Part shown: positions 12,101 through 24,115 of the stretch, in pieces
Numbering within the stretch: position 1 is the first letter of the stretch
Layout: every line of letters begins with the position of its first letter
NCBI GenBank assembly: GCA_964035795.1
Contig: OZ038323.1
Location: 3,801,381-3,865,380, forward strand
From: Pterobdella sp. o SKG-2022
Lineage: Eukaryota > Annelida > Clitellata > Hirudinida > Piscicolidae
Direction: 5' to 3'
Length of the DNA: 64,000 nucleotides
Notes under the pieces: model-generated
Told to the model about the DNA's origin: nothing
The model's database searches: none
What the model saw: only the letters and a program-made list of their open reading frames with translations
Translations under genes and position numbers: made by a program

Positions 12101-14933
12101 AACGTCAATAAACATTGGAGATGCTTCTTGATAAAATAAAGCATATAAAGTTAGATGGAGTAGTAATTTGTTGTTTTTTCCAAGGTTGGCCGATGTGGGG
12201 TGTGTGAGGTAAAGGGTTAAAGTATACAGTGGGCAATGTAAGACTGGTAAAAGTAGCTTAAGGTGCGGTGTGCTAAAGTGGAAATAAAACCTTGTGTATT
12301 TAAGCAGGTGGATGATGTTTTATCACATATGTCGGACTGCTCCTTGCATTCATCTCTGTCTAGATTGGATTGAACTGGCTTTTATAACACTAATATGAAG
12401 AAACGTAGATAAGTGGTGATTAAAAATTTGAAAACCTTCGCAAAAACCATTATAATTGGTTTTGAAAAATCCATCTCTACACACACACTCGCTAATTTCA
12501 TCCTTCCGAAAGGGAAACATTTTGCAACTATGGTTTCCACAGTCACCATTGTTTTTTAAACAATCTTTATGGAGTTGTTATTTTATTATTATATTTATTT
12601 AAAAACAAAGTTAAACTCATAATACTTCTTTTTGAACATCGAGAACCTTCCCACCCTGTTTTGCATCTGTCATCACAGCTCTCTTGAGAATTTTGTCTTT
12701 CACAGTGAGGAGTATTTATCGAACACGCGTTCAAATTGTGTGAAAAGTTTGGACAAGCTTGAAGGTTAAAGTGAATAAAATCTAATTGATGTTTTGAGGT
12801 TTTCAATATAGAGTTACCTTCATATACGCTTATTGCTTTTGAACCTCCACATATTTGTCTTTCGTTTCCTGGGCACCGATAATTACACTCAGTAGAAGTT
12901 CCATGCTTAAAGTTGATTTTCCCACAAAAGCATTCGTTTCCATACTAAAACATTTATATTCGAATTAATTAAACTTTCAAATCTTTTTTATTTAGTAAGT
13001 TTTCGATAGCTACCTCTAATCCAAAATACTGATGTCCTTGTTTAGAGCAATAAGTCCAACACAATTCAATACTGTTTTTTGAGATGCTTATAAAATCTTT
13101 GTGCCCATAAATTACTCGGTCACTAGTTTGGTCCTTAAAGCAGTCCAGGTACTTGAGATATTTTGCTGAATATTTTGGTTGTTTCATTAAAAAATTCTGT
13201 TATGAATAAACAAGTATACTTTGATAAACTGAGAAGTATTGAGAACTGCCACAGGGGTTTTGATCGGCCCTACATTTTGAAGAACACTTGGCGGAGCTTT
13301 CACAGGTGCTCGGTAGCGTGTTGTCACAATAACATTTGCTCTGAGAAAAAATTAAATTTTAAATCTAGAGATGAATTTACCAAAGCTTGAAAGTTTTTAG
13401 GAAATATGTATTAAGTTTTACTTCTTGAATCAGCGCCAGTTTTTGTCTCTCGTTTCTACACAGAATCAAACACGTTTCAACGTCTTCTAAGTCATCTGCC
13501 ATATATTTTATGCTTTTTGTTCCTTCATAGCACCCTATGTAGTGATCTTTCCAGTCTGTCACTGCATATAATAAAAAATTATGATATATTGCCATTGTAT
13601 TTGTCCAATTATATAATTTTTCTTACTTAATGAAAAAGCTTCGACTTCTTTCAAACCCGTTGTATGAGGAATACTAATATATTTAGATTTATTTTCAAAG
13701 CAGAAATATTTTTTTTCATCATTAGTTTGTTTTGTTTTATAACATTTAATATAGTTTTTAAAATTTTGATCTAATGAAACTTTAATAGCTGAAACGGCAT
13801 CTGGTGTAAAATAAAGCAGAGGGTTAACACATTATATTTTGAAATAGAACATCTGACAAAATTTTTTTGAAACCAACAAGAAGCATTCACAAAAAAACAT
13901 CAATGCTTTGTTTTTTTTTGTTTAATAAATACTTCGTGTTTTTTCTACTTAGGATATTTTTTGGACATTCATACCTCCTGTAGCATAGAGATGTATGTAA
14001 TTTATATTTTTCACTTCTTTAATATCAATTTTCAACCAAAGAAAACTTGTTTCAACGCAAACGGCCATCATCCCATCTACACACCCAGGACTTTGCTCTT
14101 CATTAGTCTTCAACACACTTGTTTCTTTATTAAGAGCTATGTTGATCTGTCTTGAATGAACTGATAAATATATAAAGTTGTTGTTTTGAATAAAAAAATT
14201 TTTTTAATTGAATTTGGTTTCCCATCGTAACTTACCATCTGCATAAACTTCAAGCTCATTTATTCTGAGGTTGTAACTTTTTGATTCAACTTTCACGTGT
14301 TTAGCCTCTTTCTTCATGCAACTATATTTCAGAATAAAAGTGCTATGATGAAACGATCTTTCACTTTTCATGACTTCTGTACAATTTTCTTGAGGTGATC
14401 TTTTTCCTACATACACACCAATGTTATCATTGAAATCACCTAAAAAAATTAAAGATAAGCTTTTAAACAACAAAGTATATTTAACAAACATAAAAATGAA
14501 ACATAACATCAGCCCGTTTATCTCTAGCGTTCAAAAAGTTCGTTAAAAATGTTTCATAAAAGAGTAAAATAATGTCGATCAGATTGTATGAATTTTTGAA
14601 AAAAAACTAACTAAGTTGAAGTATTATAAAATCTATTTTGTAGACTGATCTCAAATCCAATTGAATATATCCAGATACGGAAGAATAAAAATAAGTGTTT
14701 ATTTTTCCATCTACTGCCTTTCTAGGTCCATAATTTTTTTCATCATTATGTAATATATGACTAGAGGTGGCGTTTTTCATGAAAGCTACATTGATGATTG
14801 TACCTTGAAAAATTGTATCCATTTTTATCAAATCAAAATAACTAATCGAAAAAAGTAATTTAATTTGTATCTTTAAATTTTTTTTACCCTTAGAAAAATT
14901 GAAACATATTAAAAATATCAAGAGACAATTCAT
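6187..14933 (-). CDS. Receptor-type tyrosine phosphatase with fucolectin, WSC and EGF ectodomain (32 exons, 1321 aa)
   Basis: Exons, 5' to 3': 14888-14933, 14612-14803, 14236-14439, 13975-14160, 13627-13800, 13422-13561, 13220-13340, 13014-13165, 12818-12944, 12626-12757, 12436-12564, 12291-12359, 11052-11114, 10830-10952, 10479-10563, 10309-10370, 10110-10243, 9926-10013, 9794-9870, 9693-9735, 9532-9629, 9356-9475, 8784-8986, 8262-8397, 7685-7840, 7574-7610, 7464-7522, 7259-7387, 6929-7087, 6709-6827, 6453-6657, 6187-6384. Every junction keeps phase; the total is 3966 nt. Domains: signal peptide 1-15; two fucolectin/F5-8C-like domains (17-147, 148-267); two WSC domains (268-354, 355-447); EGF-like modules (448-491, 492-534, 535-578, and calcium-binding type DINEC 579-619); membrane span about 624-645; basic juxtamembrane; PTP D1 with NRF 735-737, NYINASF, KCNQYWP, WPD 871-873 and HCSAGVGRTG (Cys922). 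D2 (about 1021-1256) lacks the HCX5R loop. Predicted role: phosphotyrosine removal at the plasma membrane under control of a glycan-reading ectodomain (inference). Exon 22 uses a weak donor (GTTGGT), the least certain join. Confidence 0.92.
9071..9194. repeat. Near-perfect hairpin / foldback MITE-like element
   Basis: Two arms of nearly 60 nt, almost exact reverse complements, flank a minimal loop near 9132. The arms run from CTAATAATTTGTATTGAGAT to the matching ATCTCAAT...ATTATTAG. It lies in the intron between receptor-phosphatase exons 22 and 23. The symmetry suggests a non-autonomous foldback or MITE insertion. Confidence 0.8.
11440..12170 (+). mobile_element. Decayed non-LTR retrotransposon (reverse transcriptase) fragment
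   Basis: On + at 11551-11590 a broken frame reads FGFKPGRNTFDSI, matching the RT motif FGFxPGRxTxDAI of RTE/CR1-like LINEs. Around 12000-12040 a second patch reads PKNIVE-stop-ALKK, like the later RT motif VPRxVVWWALRK. Stops and frameshifts interrupt both. The piece lies antisense in the unusually long intron between receptor-phosphatase exons 12 and 13. Confidence 0.65.
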
Positions 14934-16180
14934 CCTTCAATCCTATCTCGAACAACGTTGTTGTCTTGCCTTGAGTTTTGATGTACACTCACAAATACAA
15001 ATGAAAATGAACGATATCAGATCTAACTAATTGTTTTCATCCGTTTCGTAATTACCCTCATAACAACAACTTTTCACTATCGCAATTAAATGATTCAAAT
15101 CCAACACATTCACCGATTTTTAAATGTAAAACAAAACTTTTCCACAAATCATAATGAGAATCGTTGGAAGTGTTTGATTTAAGTTTTTGCATTATAGGCT
15201 AAATTAGTTAATTTTTTTCTCTAAAGGATAGAGTTATTGGGCAACTTAATTATCTTTTTTCGGATCAAGTAATTAAAAACTACCAAGAACATTGCTCAAA
15301 CATTGAGTTTGAGAACAGGATAATTAAATAATTTAAAAAAATATATTTTCATGTTTAGGGTTAACCTCTTTACAAATTTTCTCTTTCTACCTTTTTTGAC
15401 TTCAATACAAAATTTTTTTGAAAATTTTACATTGGAGAATTATTTTAATTAAAATTGTATTAATGAATTGGTGTGTAAATCGACACTTCGCGATTACGCA
15501 AGAGTATTGAAGGGCGAGCCTATAGTTCCTGAACCAATCATAGAATTTAAAAAAAAAATGAGAAAAATACTGAAATAATCATTTTTAGAAGTTTTATGTA
15601 AAAAAAACTAACATTCATCAACTAACAAAGCTTTTTGTACAATCCGTGAATATTTAAACATTATGATACATGAATATTGATTTGCATACATTTGGATTGA
15701 TTTATCAGCGTTGAAAATCCACATTTGGGGATTTTGAATAGATTTTAAATAAAAGAATATTCATTGTGCATAATTTTAATTCTAAAAATAAATAATAAAT
15801 TCCAACAAAACCCTAACAAAGCATATGATTGGTGCATAGCTGATTGGCTAATCTTAAAGCAGTGCTTCGTGCCTTGGAACTTGATAAATCGACCATCAGT
15901 CATCCAAAATTGGGCTTTAGTTAAAGCAATAGGTATGTTTCACAAAGCTCTTTTCATTGTGTGCCAAAAAATTGAAACAGAAATAAATAACTTCCTCTTT
16001 TGCAAATAATATTTTGAAATAGAATAATAATTAATTTTATTAATTTTGAATGAATATGAATTTACTTGGCTCATGAGAAAGAAGTGTTTTTCTAAAACAA
16101 AAAAGCCGATTTATCTTCTACAAAAGAATTTGTATAATTTAATTTAAAAAGTTTGATTTATGCTTAAAAATGTATCCATT
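14934..16180. other. 5' flank of the receptor phosphatase; no gene recognised
   Basis: A+T-rich with no supported exon. A short open stretch near 15764-16009 has no recognisable similarity and no flanking splice or start context that I trust. Confidence 0.4.
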
Positions 16181-16189
16181 GAGTGATAA

Positions 16190-16480
16190 GGGTACTCTGG
16201 GTTAGAAAGAACAAAAAATAAAACCCAAGTTAAAGCCATAAGAGAATCGATAAAGAAAAGATGGAGCTACCTTAAACATATTCTACGCAGGCCAAACCTA
16301 ACTATGGCAAAAGAGCTCCAAAATTCCTTCAGTGGTAAAAACAAAGAGAGCATCCACGCATAAATATTGTCACAGTAACCAAAAATACAATGAAGGAAAT
16401 GGGTTTAGCAGACCTGGAAGAAGCCAAGAAAAAAGTTGAAACAGAAAAGAATGGAAAAGCCATGAATAGAAACTCTCAAA
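16190..16480 (+). mobile_element. LINE 3'-end fragment
   Basis: A broken + frame reads KKRWSYLKHILRRPNLTMAK, then KEMGLADLEEAKKKVE. This matches the extreme C-terminus of LINE ORF2 proteins (RWxWLGHVLRMP ... GxxxxEAxxxAxDRxxWR). It is truncated at the 5' side and has stops. Confidence 0.6.
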
Positions 16481-16825
16481 CAATACGAATTAACCGTTTT
16501 ATTTAACAATCAATTATTTTGTGAAATAAAAAATAATAACCTGGATTCAAAAATGTTAAAAATTACCTAAAATTTAACTGTTACCACGCATAATAAGGTG
16601 AAAATATTTGCACTTATGTTATGATTCTTTACATGTGACGAAAGATCTCATAAATGACTCTCACTATAAGTATTTTGATTTAAAAATACTCAAACTAAAA
16701 TAAAGATCGTCGAATTAGACAGCGTTGCACTTTTCTCCCAATGAGACTTGTTTTCGAAAATGTTTGAGCAAAATTTCTTAAAAAAGAACAGAAAATTTTG
16801 GTTTTACAGAATAGTCAATGTAACA

Positions 16826-16920
16826 TCGACTATCTAAAATTACCTGTTCTACAGTGGCAACATTAAATTTTTAGCAAGCGTTTAAAACTATTCGGAATAG
16901 CGCTATAAAAGCAGTTTTTT
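16826..16920 (+). mobile_element. SINE tail fragment
   Basis: It shares ACCTGTT, ACATTAAATTT, TAGCAAGCG and AGCGCTATAAA in order with the body of the full SINE at 25193. The tRNA-like head is missing. Confidence 0.55.
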
Positions 16921-17903
16921 TATAAAAAAATTCAAAATTTACAATTATAAATAGAGAGTGTAAAATAACTATTGTGATCATATTCAGTCCGCAAACCTAT
17001 TAACATAGCCCCGTAGCAAGCGATGTCTGAAAACTTGAATCGATTTATTTAAATGACCTTAGAATGAATTCGATCAATTTTTCCAATATCAAAATGATTC
17101 TTTAATACTTTCGAAGGTTGTTTCATAATTCAAAAAAGAACTGTTTAATATTATCATAAAAAGCGTATATTATATTAAAATGTGAGAAATTGAATGGAGT
17201 AATTATCGCAGTTGCTTGAAAATAACTTAGATAAAAATTATCATCTTTTATTTAAACTTTTTTTGGTATATTTTAATACGATCTTCAGAATATAACAAAA
17301 ATTATTGAATTAAATTTTTATAAAATTAAGTAGATTTTATTTTATGGAATAAGAGTTGAAATTTTAGAGAAAAAAATTCAAAATATTATAGTTATTCAAA
17401 TAGATTAACTATTTCAAAAAAAAAAGTGTTCGATGTTTTATTTTCATTTTGAGTTTTTGTTTGTGCCATCTAACACTATTTCTATGATCAGCGGTAAAAT
17501 AATTTTAGGCAAAACAGTTGAGTGGCTAAACAACTCATTGTAGTGCCTGGAGTCGAAAGACATCAGCCTTACTGAAAATAATAAATCATAAATGCAAATC
17601 AAAACCAGTACTTGCATTAACTTCCTGAAATATGGAGGTTTTGACGTCTAATTAAAACTGTGTGAAAGGCGATTGAGTTGTGAGACTTTATCGAATGAAC
17701 CACGTGTTTTAGATGTTTCCGAAGATCATTTGAAAAAAACAAATTCACAAAGCAGCTTTATTTAAAATAAGTTTCATTTAAATTTTCTTTCATAATTTAT
17801 TAACTTCTTTGTTCATAGGTCTTTAGAAATGTCCTATTGGGGCAACATGATTTCTGAAAATCGAAGATAACAATCAACATATGTATACAGAACTTGAAAT
17901 TCC
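16921..17903. other. Intergenic, nothing recognised
   Basis: A+T-rich sequence without a supported coding segment. Around 17500-17550 there is a weak, unproven resemblance to a SINE head. Confidence 0.4.
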
Positions 17904-18892
17904 CTATGATAAACTCACGCCACAAGAAAAACCTGATTGAAATAGATTAAAGGTTAGTAAGGAATTCAAATTAACAAAAAGATCTTTGTGAGTCTGACTT
18001 TGTTTTGAACACTTGGGCCTTGGTCTGCATTTACATAAATAACACCCCAATCCGTCATCCATTAGTCCATCAGGACACCTCAAAAAGCACGTTAAACAAG
18101 CTGGAATTATTTTTGGAAATATTTCAAGGTTGAACTAGAAGCATATGAAGTAACTAGTGAAATATTGAAAAGGGGTTTGTATTTACAGCATTTATTCGTC
18201 CTAAAATCGCAGTAACTTCTCGGACTGGGACAACATTTAGTCTGAAAATTAGAAACGATAGTCATTCATCAAATTGAAACAAATTCATAGATATCAAATT
18301 CAATTTTAATCAACTCACTCCACAACGCGGTTCTGTAAAGTTTTAAAATAAAAAGTGTAATAAAACGACCCTTAAAATTAGTTTTGATAAGAAACACAAC
18401 AATTGTGAAAGCTTTAATTTACTGTCATCCAGGCTTTGTTACATTATAGATATCATCATGGAATAACTAAAAAATCTCAAAAAATCTTTTTTAGATTTGT
18501 TTTTTAACTGAAAAGTAAAAACCATACTCCCATTTGGGCACAGTGACGTCAAATCTTCTGTCTAAAATCATTTAATTAACTTATCAAAAAAATAAAATCA
18601 CTTGAATAGTAAGATAAAATATATAATTTAATTATTATTGTTTGCTTTTGTTACGACTCACCTTGCTTGGGTTAAACACTTTGAAAGCATTGGATAAATA
18701 AATTATTCAGTGCTATAATGATTTAGTTAACTAAAAGCTATTCAAACTTATTATGTGGTATTATCAAATAAATAAATGGTATAAAACTTTTTGAGGCGAA
18801 ATTTGCACCCTAATATGCTGAATGCAACATATAAAATAATGTAACTCACATGTGAGAAGGAGAGTAGCTAGCAATGGAAGTAGAAGTCTCAT
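17904..18892 (-). CDS. Secreted antistasin-like cysteine-rich protein A
   Basis: Exons, 5' to 3': 18850-18892 (signal peptide MRLLLPLLATLLLT), 18662-18678 (17 nt), 18528-18561, 18319-18332 (14 nt), 18187-18241, then 18100 onward; all joins keep phase. The mature protein reads LCPNGKPRCG, KCCPSPRSYC, then CLTCFLRCPDGL, DDGLGCYLCKC and RPRPKC. The last block fits the antistasin domain pattern (C-x4-C-x3-CPxG-x3-D-x2-GC-x2-C-x-C), found in extracellular serine-protease inhibitors. The 3' end is uncertain. Reading through reaches a stop at 17904-17906, but a consensus branch-like CTTACTAAC followed by a pyrimidine tract and CAG suggests one more short intron near 17925-17975, which would shorten the tail. 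The gene points away from the two paralogues on +. Protease inhibition is inferred from fold pattern only. Confidence 0.72.
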
Positions 18893-19849
18893 GGCTATTT
18901 GCTATTGAAACAAAATCATTTTTGCTGATTCACATGTTCTTTATGTAGGCTTTTTGTATCGATTTTAGCTTAATTAAATATCACCACACTAACTATTTTG
19001 AATAAATAAAAGTTTCGACGATGTTTGAGTACATTCACTACCTAAGTCAATCGAAACTTGTCAATTCTAGTTTTAATATACACCGGGAAAAATTTAGAAC
19101 TTATTTATGAATTTGATATATTAATTTTGGACTATTTTTAAACCATTTATCTGCCCGTTTGAGTTATGCACTGAATATTGAATCTGCCAGGCTTCGAACT
19201 AGACGTTTTCTAACTTGCAATTGAATCATTTGACTACAAACCATTTCACAAACATTCTAATGTACTTTCGAATGCAAAATGCCGAATACATATATTATCT
19301 TGTATCTTTATTTGATGTTTTGAGTTGGGCAAAAAAGACGTTTTCTGGGTTGGCCTGTCAAGTTACTCAAGTACCAGTCCTCAACCTCTGCGTTTGTCTA
19401 ACGTCATGTCATTGGGTTAGAGTATCTTCATTATTTTCATAAAAAAACAAATTCAAAATATTTATTGAACAAAATTTCTCACAAGCCTTTCAGTAAAAGA
19501 AGCTGTCAAAGATATACTTCATGTTGGTTTTTTATAAAATTTTCTTAGATTTTTATATTTCAAAATTGAGCTCAAAATTCCACTTTAATAATGAATATTA
19601 ATGATAAGATCGTGATGTAAAAGCTCTGAAATTAGTTTGTCATTTCTCAGATAACATAACATGCAACTTTCCTGAATTCTATTTTTGACTTTGATATAAA
19701 ATAATTGGAAGAAAGTTTAGTTTCGCAAGATAAGGCTCATTTACTTTTCGGTCTAATGCTAAATACTCAAACTAAAAGTAACAAAAATTGATTAAAACTA
19801 ATTTTCACTTTTTGATTTGCATAGCTTTAATTTTTTTAAACCACCTGAA
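18893..19849. other. Intergenic, nothing recognised
   Basis: 5' flank of antistasin-like gene A, then A+T-rich spacer. A short open stretch at 19215-19442 lacks any recognisable feature. Confidence 0.4.
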
Positions 19850-21790
19850 AAACTGCTACCTTGTGGTGGTCGGGTGGCTTGTGTGCCTCGAAGACTCTAA
19901 GAGCTAAACAAGCTGGAGCATTGCTTTTGGTAAGATCACCATTGCTGATCAGCTCGAAAGATAGAAGTTAAACTAAATGTACTCCTGGCCTTCCGGGTTT
20001 GAGGTTTGGCACTGGGCTAACAACCTTGTTTAGGAAAATAAAGATGTTACAAAAATAGCAACAAAAAAATATATTACTCATGTGTGCAATGGACCCTCAG
20101 ATTCTCCTTTGGAGACTGGGAAAACATGGATGTCGTCTCATGAATGAAAATGATGTGAAGCTGCTAAAGAATTGCAAAAATATCAATCTAGTAGTGGAAG
20201 GCACCCTGTTTTTGCACCAAGACATTCACAAGCTCACTTGGTACTGAACCAGATCGACCATTTTCTAATCAAGGAACATGGAGGCGATCACTTATAAATG
20301 TCAACACAATATCACCTAGCACTTCACGCTTTGTAAATCGACCAACAAGCTTGTCTTTCTTCTCATCTTCTTCATTATATAAAGAAACAACCTCAACTCC
20401 CTAGATAGAAGAAACAAACTACTTTTGATGAAAACAACAATTATACAGTTAATATATGGCTTATAAACTCCTAAAGTTAATGCTACTTTAAACTTAGTCC
20501 TAATTTTATTGCATTATATAAAATCTGAACCAAAAAATATTAATCCTAAAAGAATAAAATCTAAGCTCAAAGGAGTACAATCGACTTTTATTCTTAAATA
20601 CATTGAAACATCAAAAAAATTAAAAAAACAACCGCCTTTAAGGAGTCCATCAGAAGCTATCTTAAATCATGGTGATCGTTCTCTTTTACCCCAATTAAGA
20701 ACCATCAAATCACCTTTTCTCCGATCATATCTCAATAAAATTTTACCTTAATCTCATTTTTCACCATTTTGTCTTTATTGTCACTTTTACATTCATAATA
20801 CACTTCATCTTTTTAACTGCAAAAAAAAATCTTACACAACTTGAACCCGAGAGCCTGAAGACGGATTCAGTGAAAAAAAGTTTTATTGTGAAGAAATGGT
20901 CCAAACTGATGAAAAAAAAGGGTTATTTTTAATATCAATAAAGGCACCAGGGTTAAAAACAAAGTAAGAAGAGGTGCAGACATCAGCAGCTATCATCATT
21001 TTGTAGTTGCTCTGACTCAACTCAAACTAAAAAGTACAGAAAATATTATTCACAAACTTTTAGACAGCAAGACCAAAAATGTTTTTACTATTCAAGTGAA
21101 AACCCGATTTCAAGTGCTGCAAAGTTCTGAAACAAACAGCAATGAGATCGAAACGGACACTGTTTTCTATAGGCCAGCAGGTTAGACTCAAGATCAGCCA
21201 AAAAAAAACTAAATTCCTGAACATTATCATACCATCATCCACCCCAGGGCAGCTTGACAAACAGGGTCTTTATAGTAAAGATAAGTTTACATATCTCGGT
21301 AGCATTTCAGGTATAGAAGGTGAAGCTGACAAGGAAATTGAAACTAGGCTCAAAAAAACAATAAAAGCTTTTAGCTGCATGAAAACTGTATGACTGTCTT
21401 CTCAGTGCACAGTCAACACCAGCTGTACAAGATTTTTATTTTGTCTGTGCTTTTGTATGGATCCGAATGTTGGAAAGTGATAGAGCCAACATTTCCTAAA
21501 CGAAGTTTGCAAAACATTCTGAGAATCTTCTTGTTTGACACTATCTCGAAAAAGGATCTTCTTTCCCGTTGCACCAGGTTGCATTGGTTACCATCATGAT
21601 GAAAGGCATGGCAATTAATTGGCCATGTCTTAAAAAAAAGTTCAATAGTCAAAACCGTTCTTTATTGGATATCAGAGAAAAAAAAACGAGGCCGCTCACA
21701 AAAAAAACATGGCGTCGGACAGTAGAAGCAGAGCTCAAGAGAAGGAAGCACACGGGGCACTATCAACAAGCTGACTCTTAATAGAAATGC
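19850..21790 (+). mobile_element. Decayed LINE (RTE/CR1-like), interrupted and internally deleted
   Basis: The 5' part (19850-20310) is G+C-richer, untranslatable DNA like a LINE leader. From about 20950 broken + frames read DISSYHHFVVALTQLKLK and FTIQVKTRFQVLQ, matching the end of the endonuclease/linker. Downstream 21140-21780 reads KKTKFLNI, FTYLGSISG, SVLLYGSECWKV, NILRIF-like and TWRRTVEAELKRR, the C-terminal part of the same ORF2 type. The central RT catalytic region (YADD-type) is absent, so this is a deletion derivative and cannot move. A different retroelement lies inside it (20450-20830). Confidence 0.75.
20450..20830 (+). mobile_element. Nested fragment of a second non-LTR retrotransposon (RNase H end)
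   Basis: The + frame reads LLPQLRTIKSPFLRSYLNKI, then after a stop SHFSPFCLYCHFYIHNTLHL. This matches the C-terminus of jockey/I-type ORF2 (TTLAQLRxxxSPxLxSYLHKI ... CPxC...HDTxHLFxC). The zinc-knuckle-like CPLC is degraded to FCLYC. The piece interrupts the larger LINE. Confidence 0.6.
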
Positions 21791-22327
21791 ACTGATTCCT
21801 AATAACTTTAATGATAATAATTTTTATATAATATATTTTTAAAATTTCTTGATTTTTCACGGTGTAAATTCAAATTAGATTCGACAAATTTCGATTGACT
21901 TATGTATTCAATGTACTGAAACTTTAATTCATTATGATGAAAAAATAATTTTTGTCCTAATTCATTAGTTAATGAATTATATTAAGGTCTTACTTGTTGA
22001 AAATTTCAGCGTAATAAACTTTTTTCTACGTGTTCTTCTAATATCCTCATAATCTGAAGTATTTAATGTACGAAATCTTAAGGTTAAAATACGTGTAAAT
22101 ATAATTAAACTTTGGACTAACATCAAGTTATAAGACTAGTAAAGTACTTGAGCTGGAAAATAAGTTTGTAAGTGGTTTTATATTTATGTTTACACTCATA
22201 ATTGTTATTAATATTCAATGATTTTTTATCAAAATTTTTGTTATTGGCTAATATAACTATTATTAATACTTGAATGAAAATAACTTTCAACTAAATTGAA
22301 TAAACTTGTAGGTATGAAAGTTAAAAA

Positions 22328-23344
22328 ATGAAGGTTTTACTCTTGTTGCTGGTCATTACAGCCGTAACTTCCACCGTCTGTGAGTTTTGGCTGCCATTTG
22401 TCACATATTAAACCCACTTATATGAAAAAGAATAGAATTTTTTAAAAAATTATTCAGTTCATGAAAGCAAATCATTGGTGAGAAATCTTTAAACTTGATT
22501 ATCGGTCAAGGACATAACGAGAATTTCCGGGATAAAACCACAATAAATTGGAAACTTTATAAATAGCTTCATTTCCATAACATCTAACATATGTTTTAGA
22601 AATTCTTCAAATATTCACATTGATAGTACTAATATTTATTTTCCTCCAGATTTATAATGCTTTTTATGTTTATGCTTTCTATCTTTTTATAAATCTTTAT
22701 GATGTTTTCACAGGACTCTTCAGACTCAGTTGAATGTAAGTTCCAGTACCTTATGAAAAATGATTAATATTTAGGAACACTAATTAGTTTGATTTTTTCC
22801 AAAAGCCACATTAAACTGAATATAATTTTAGAAAAATAGTTTATTAAGATCTTAATAAAAAATAATAAAATTATAAATAAATAATTGGAAATTTATAATT
22901 AATAGTTCCGATCACAATTGTGAACTATTAAATTTAAAATAAAACCATGGATTAAGATTTTCATCTTTACCCCTAACAGGTACACAATGTGGGGTAGGTA
23001 ATAATGATAACAGATGTTTCTGATTGGCTGATCATATTTTCTATTTTAGGATGACTGCTGTGATTCATTCTACCACAAATGTGAAGACGGAAAATGCGGT
23101 TATTATCAAATTCATTATGTTATGCAATTATAGAAGAAAAAGTTTTTAAATAACGATTATCGATGTAGTGTGATTATATAATTATGGATAAGTACATAAT
23201 TAGCAAAAGAAGTATCCTAATCTTTGATAATTTTAATCAAACACTTTGAAAGTTTGTTCTGGGAACAACTGCAGAAGCTTTTGCCCCAATGGATTCAAAA
23301 CAGACAGCTTAGGTTGCGAAGTGTGTGCCTGCAATGATGAATAA
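22328..23344 (+). CDS. Secreted antistasin-like cysteine-rich protein B (6 exons, 82 aa)
   Basis: Exons: 22328-22379 (signal peptide MKVLLLLLVITAVTSTV), 22458-22477 (20 nt), 22714-22735, 22980-22993 (14 nt), 23050-23098, 23253-23344. All junctions are GT-AG and in phase. Mature features: CTQCG from the 14-nt microexon, DDCCDSFYHKCEDGKC, then VCSGNNCRSFCPNGF and GCEVCACNDE before the stop. The final exon has the antistasin-type spacing C-x3-C-x3-C-x2-GF-x3-D-x2-GC-x2-C-x-C. Likely a small extracellular protease inhibitor or similar disulphide-rich peptide; the target is unknown. AATAAA at 23405-23410 is a good poly(A) signal. Sister of gene C: their last two exons are 49 and 92 nt in both. Confidence 0.85.
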
Positions 23345-24115
23345 GGATCCATGATAGTATTACATTATTAAACAATTACATGGTTACATTGTAGAACATG
23401 TGTCAATAAAAATCAAATAATTAAAAAAATATGCTTGAAACTCAGATCTAAAGAGAAATAACTTTGTAAAAAGTTGATTTATAATAAATTTTATGTAGTT
23501 TAAAATAGCCATTCAACAATGTGCTATGGTTTGAGCTAAAAAAAGAGAAAAATGACACAAAATGAATTCTTCCATCAATGCCCTATTGAACTTTGTTAAC
23601 TAATTATGTAGGTCGACTCATTCGTTTTTTTATTAAATAATACAAACTAAAATATTTTGAGTATTTAATATATAATTCATAATTAAAGAGTCAATAAGTC
23701 AAAAAAAATTAAAATATATAAAAATCTATTAAACACCCAAAGAAATAAATGAGAAATAAGCATCAAAATGTTTGATCAATGTTTTTGAACTGGCCTTTAA
23801 AAAGACTTATTGAATTTTCAAGCTGTTGAACCCCAGAGAAATCTTATACGCCTTAAAAACCAATTGAAAGAATATTTTGAAAATAATCATCACTTTTATT
23901 ACTAATTAGAGCTATTTTGATAAGGTCTGTGATACAAATCTTTTAAAAAGGTTTTTTCGTTAATAATATTGTCTGAGTGAAGACCGAAATATCAAGAAAT
24001 AATTAGTTGATAGAAGGCCTTAACGCTTAAACTTATACTCATCATATTAAAACATATACAACCTCGTTATGTTCCAATACAGTAGTATTTGTTCTATAGA
24101 TAGATTCAAAAAGAA
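23345..24115. other. Spacer between antistasin-like genes B and C
   Basis: Holds the gene B poly(A) signal (23405-23410) and the gene C upstream region. No other coding evidence. Confidence 0.5.

Noticed and set aside
15764..16009. 81-codon ORF as a gene
   Set aside because: No ATG-context, domain or splice partner; composition like background.
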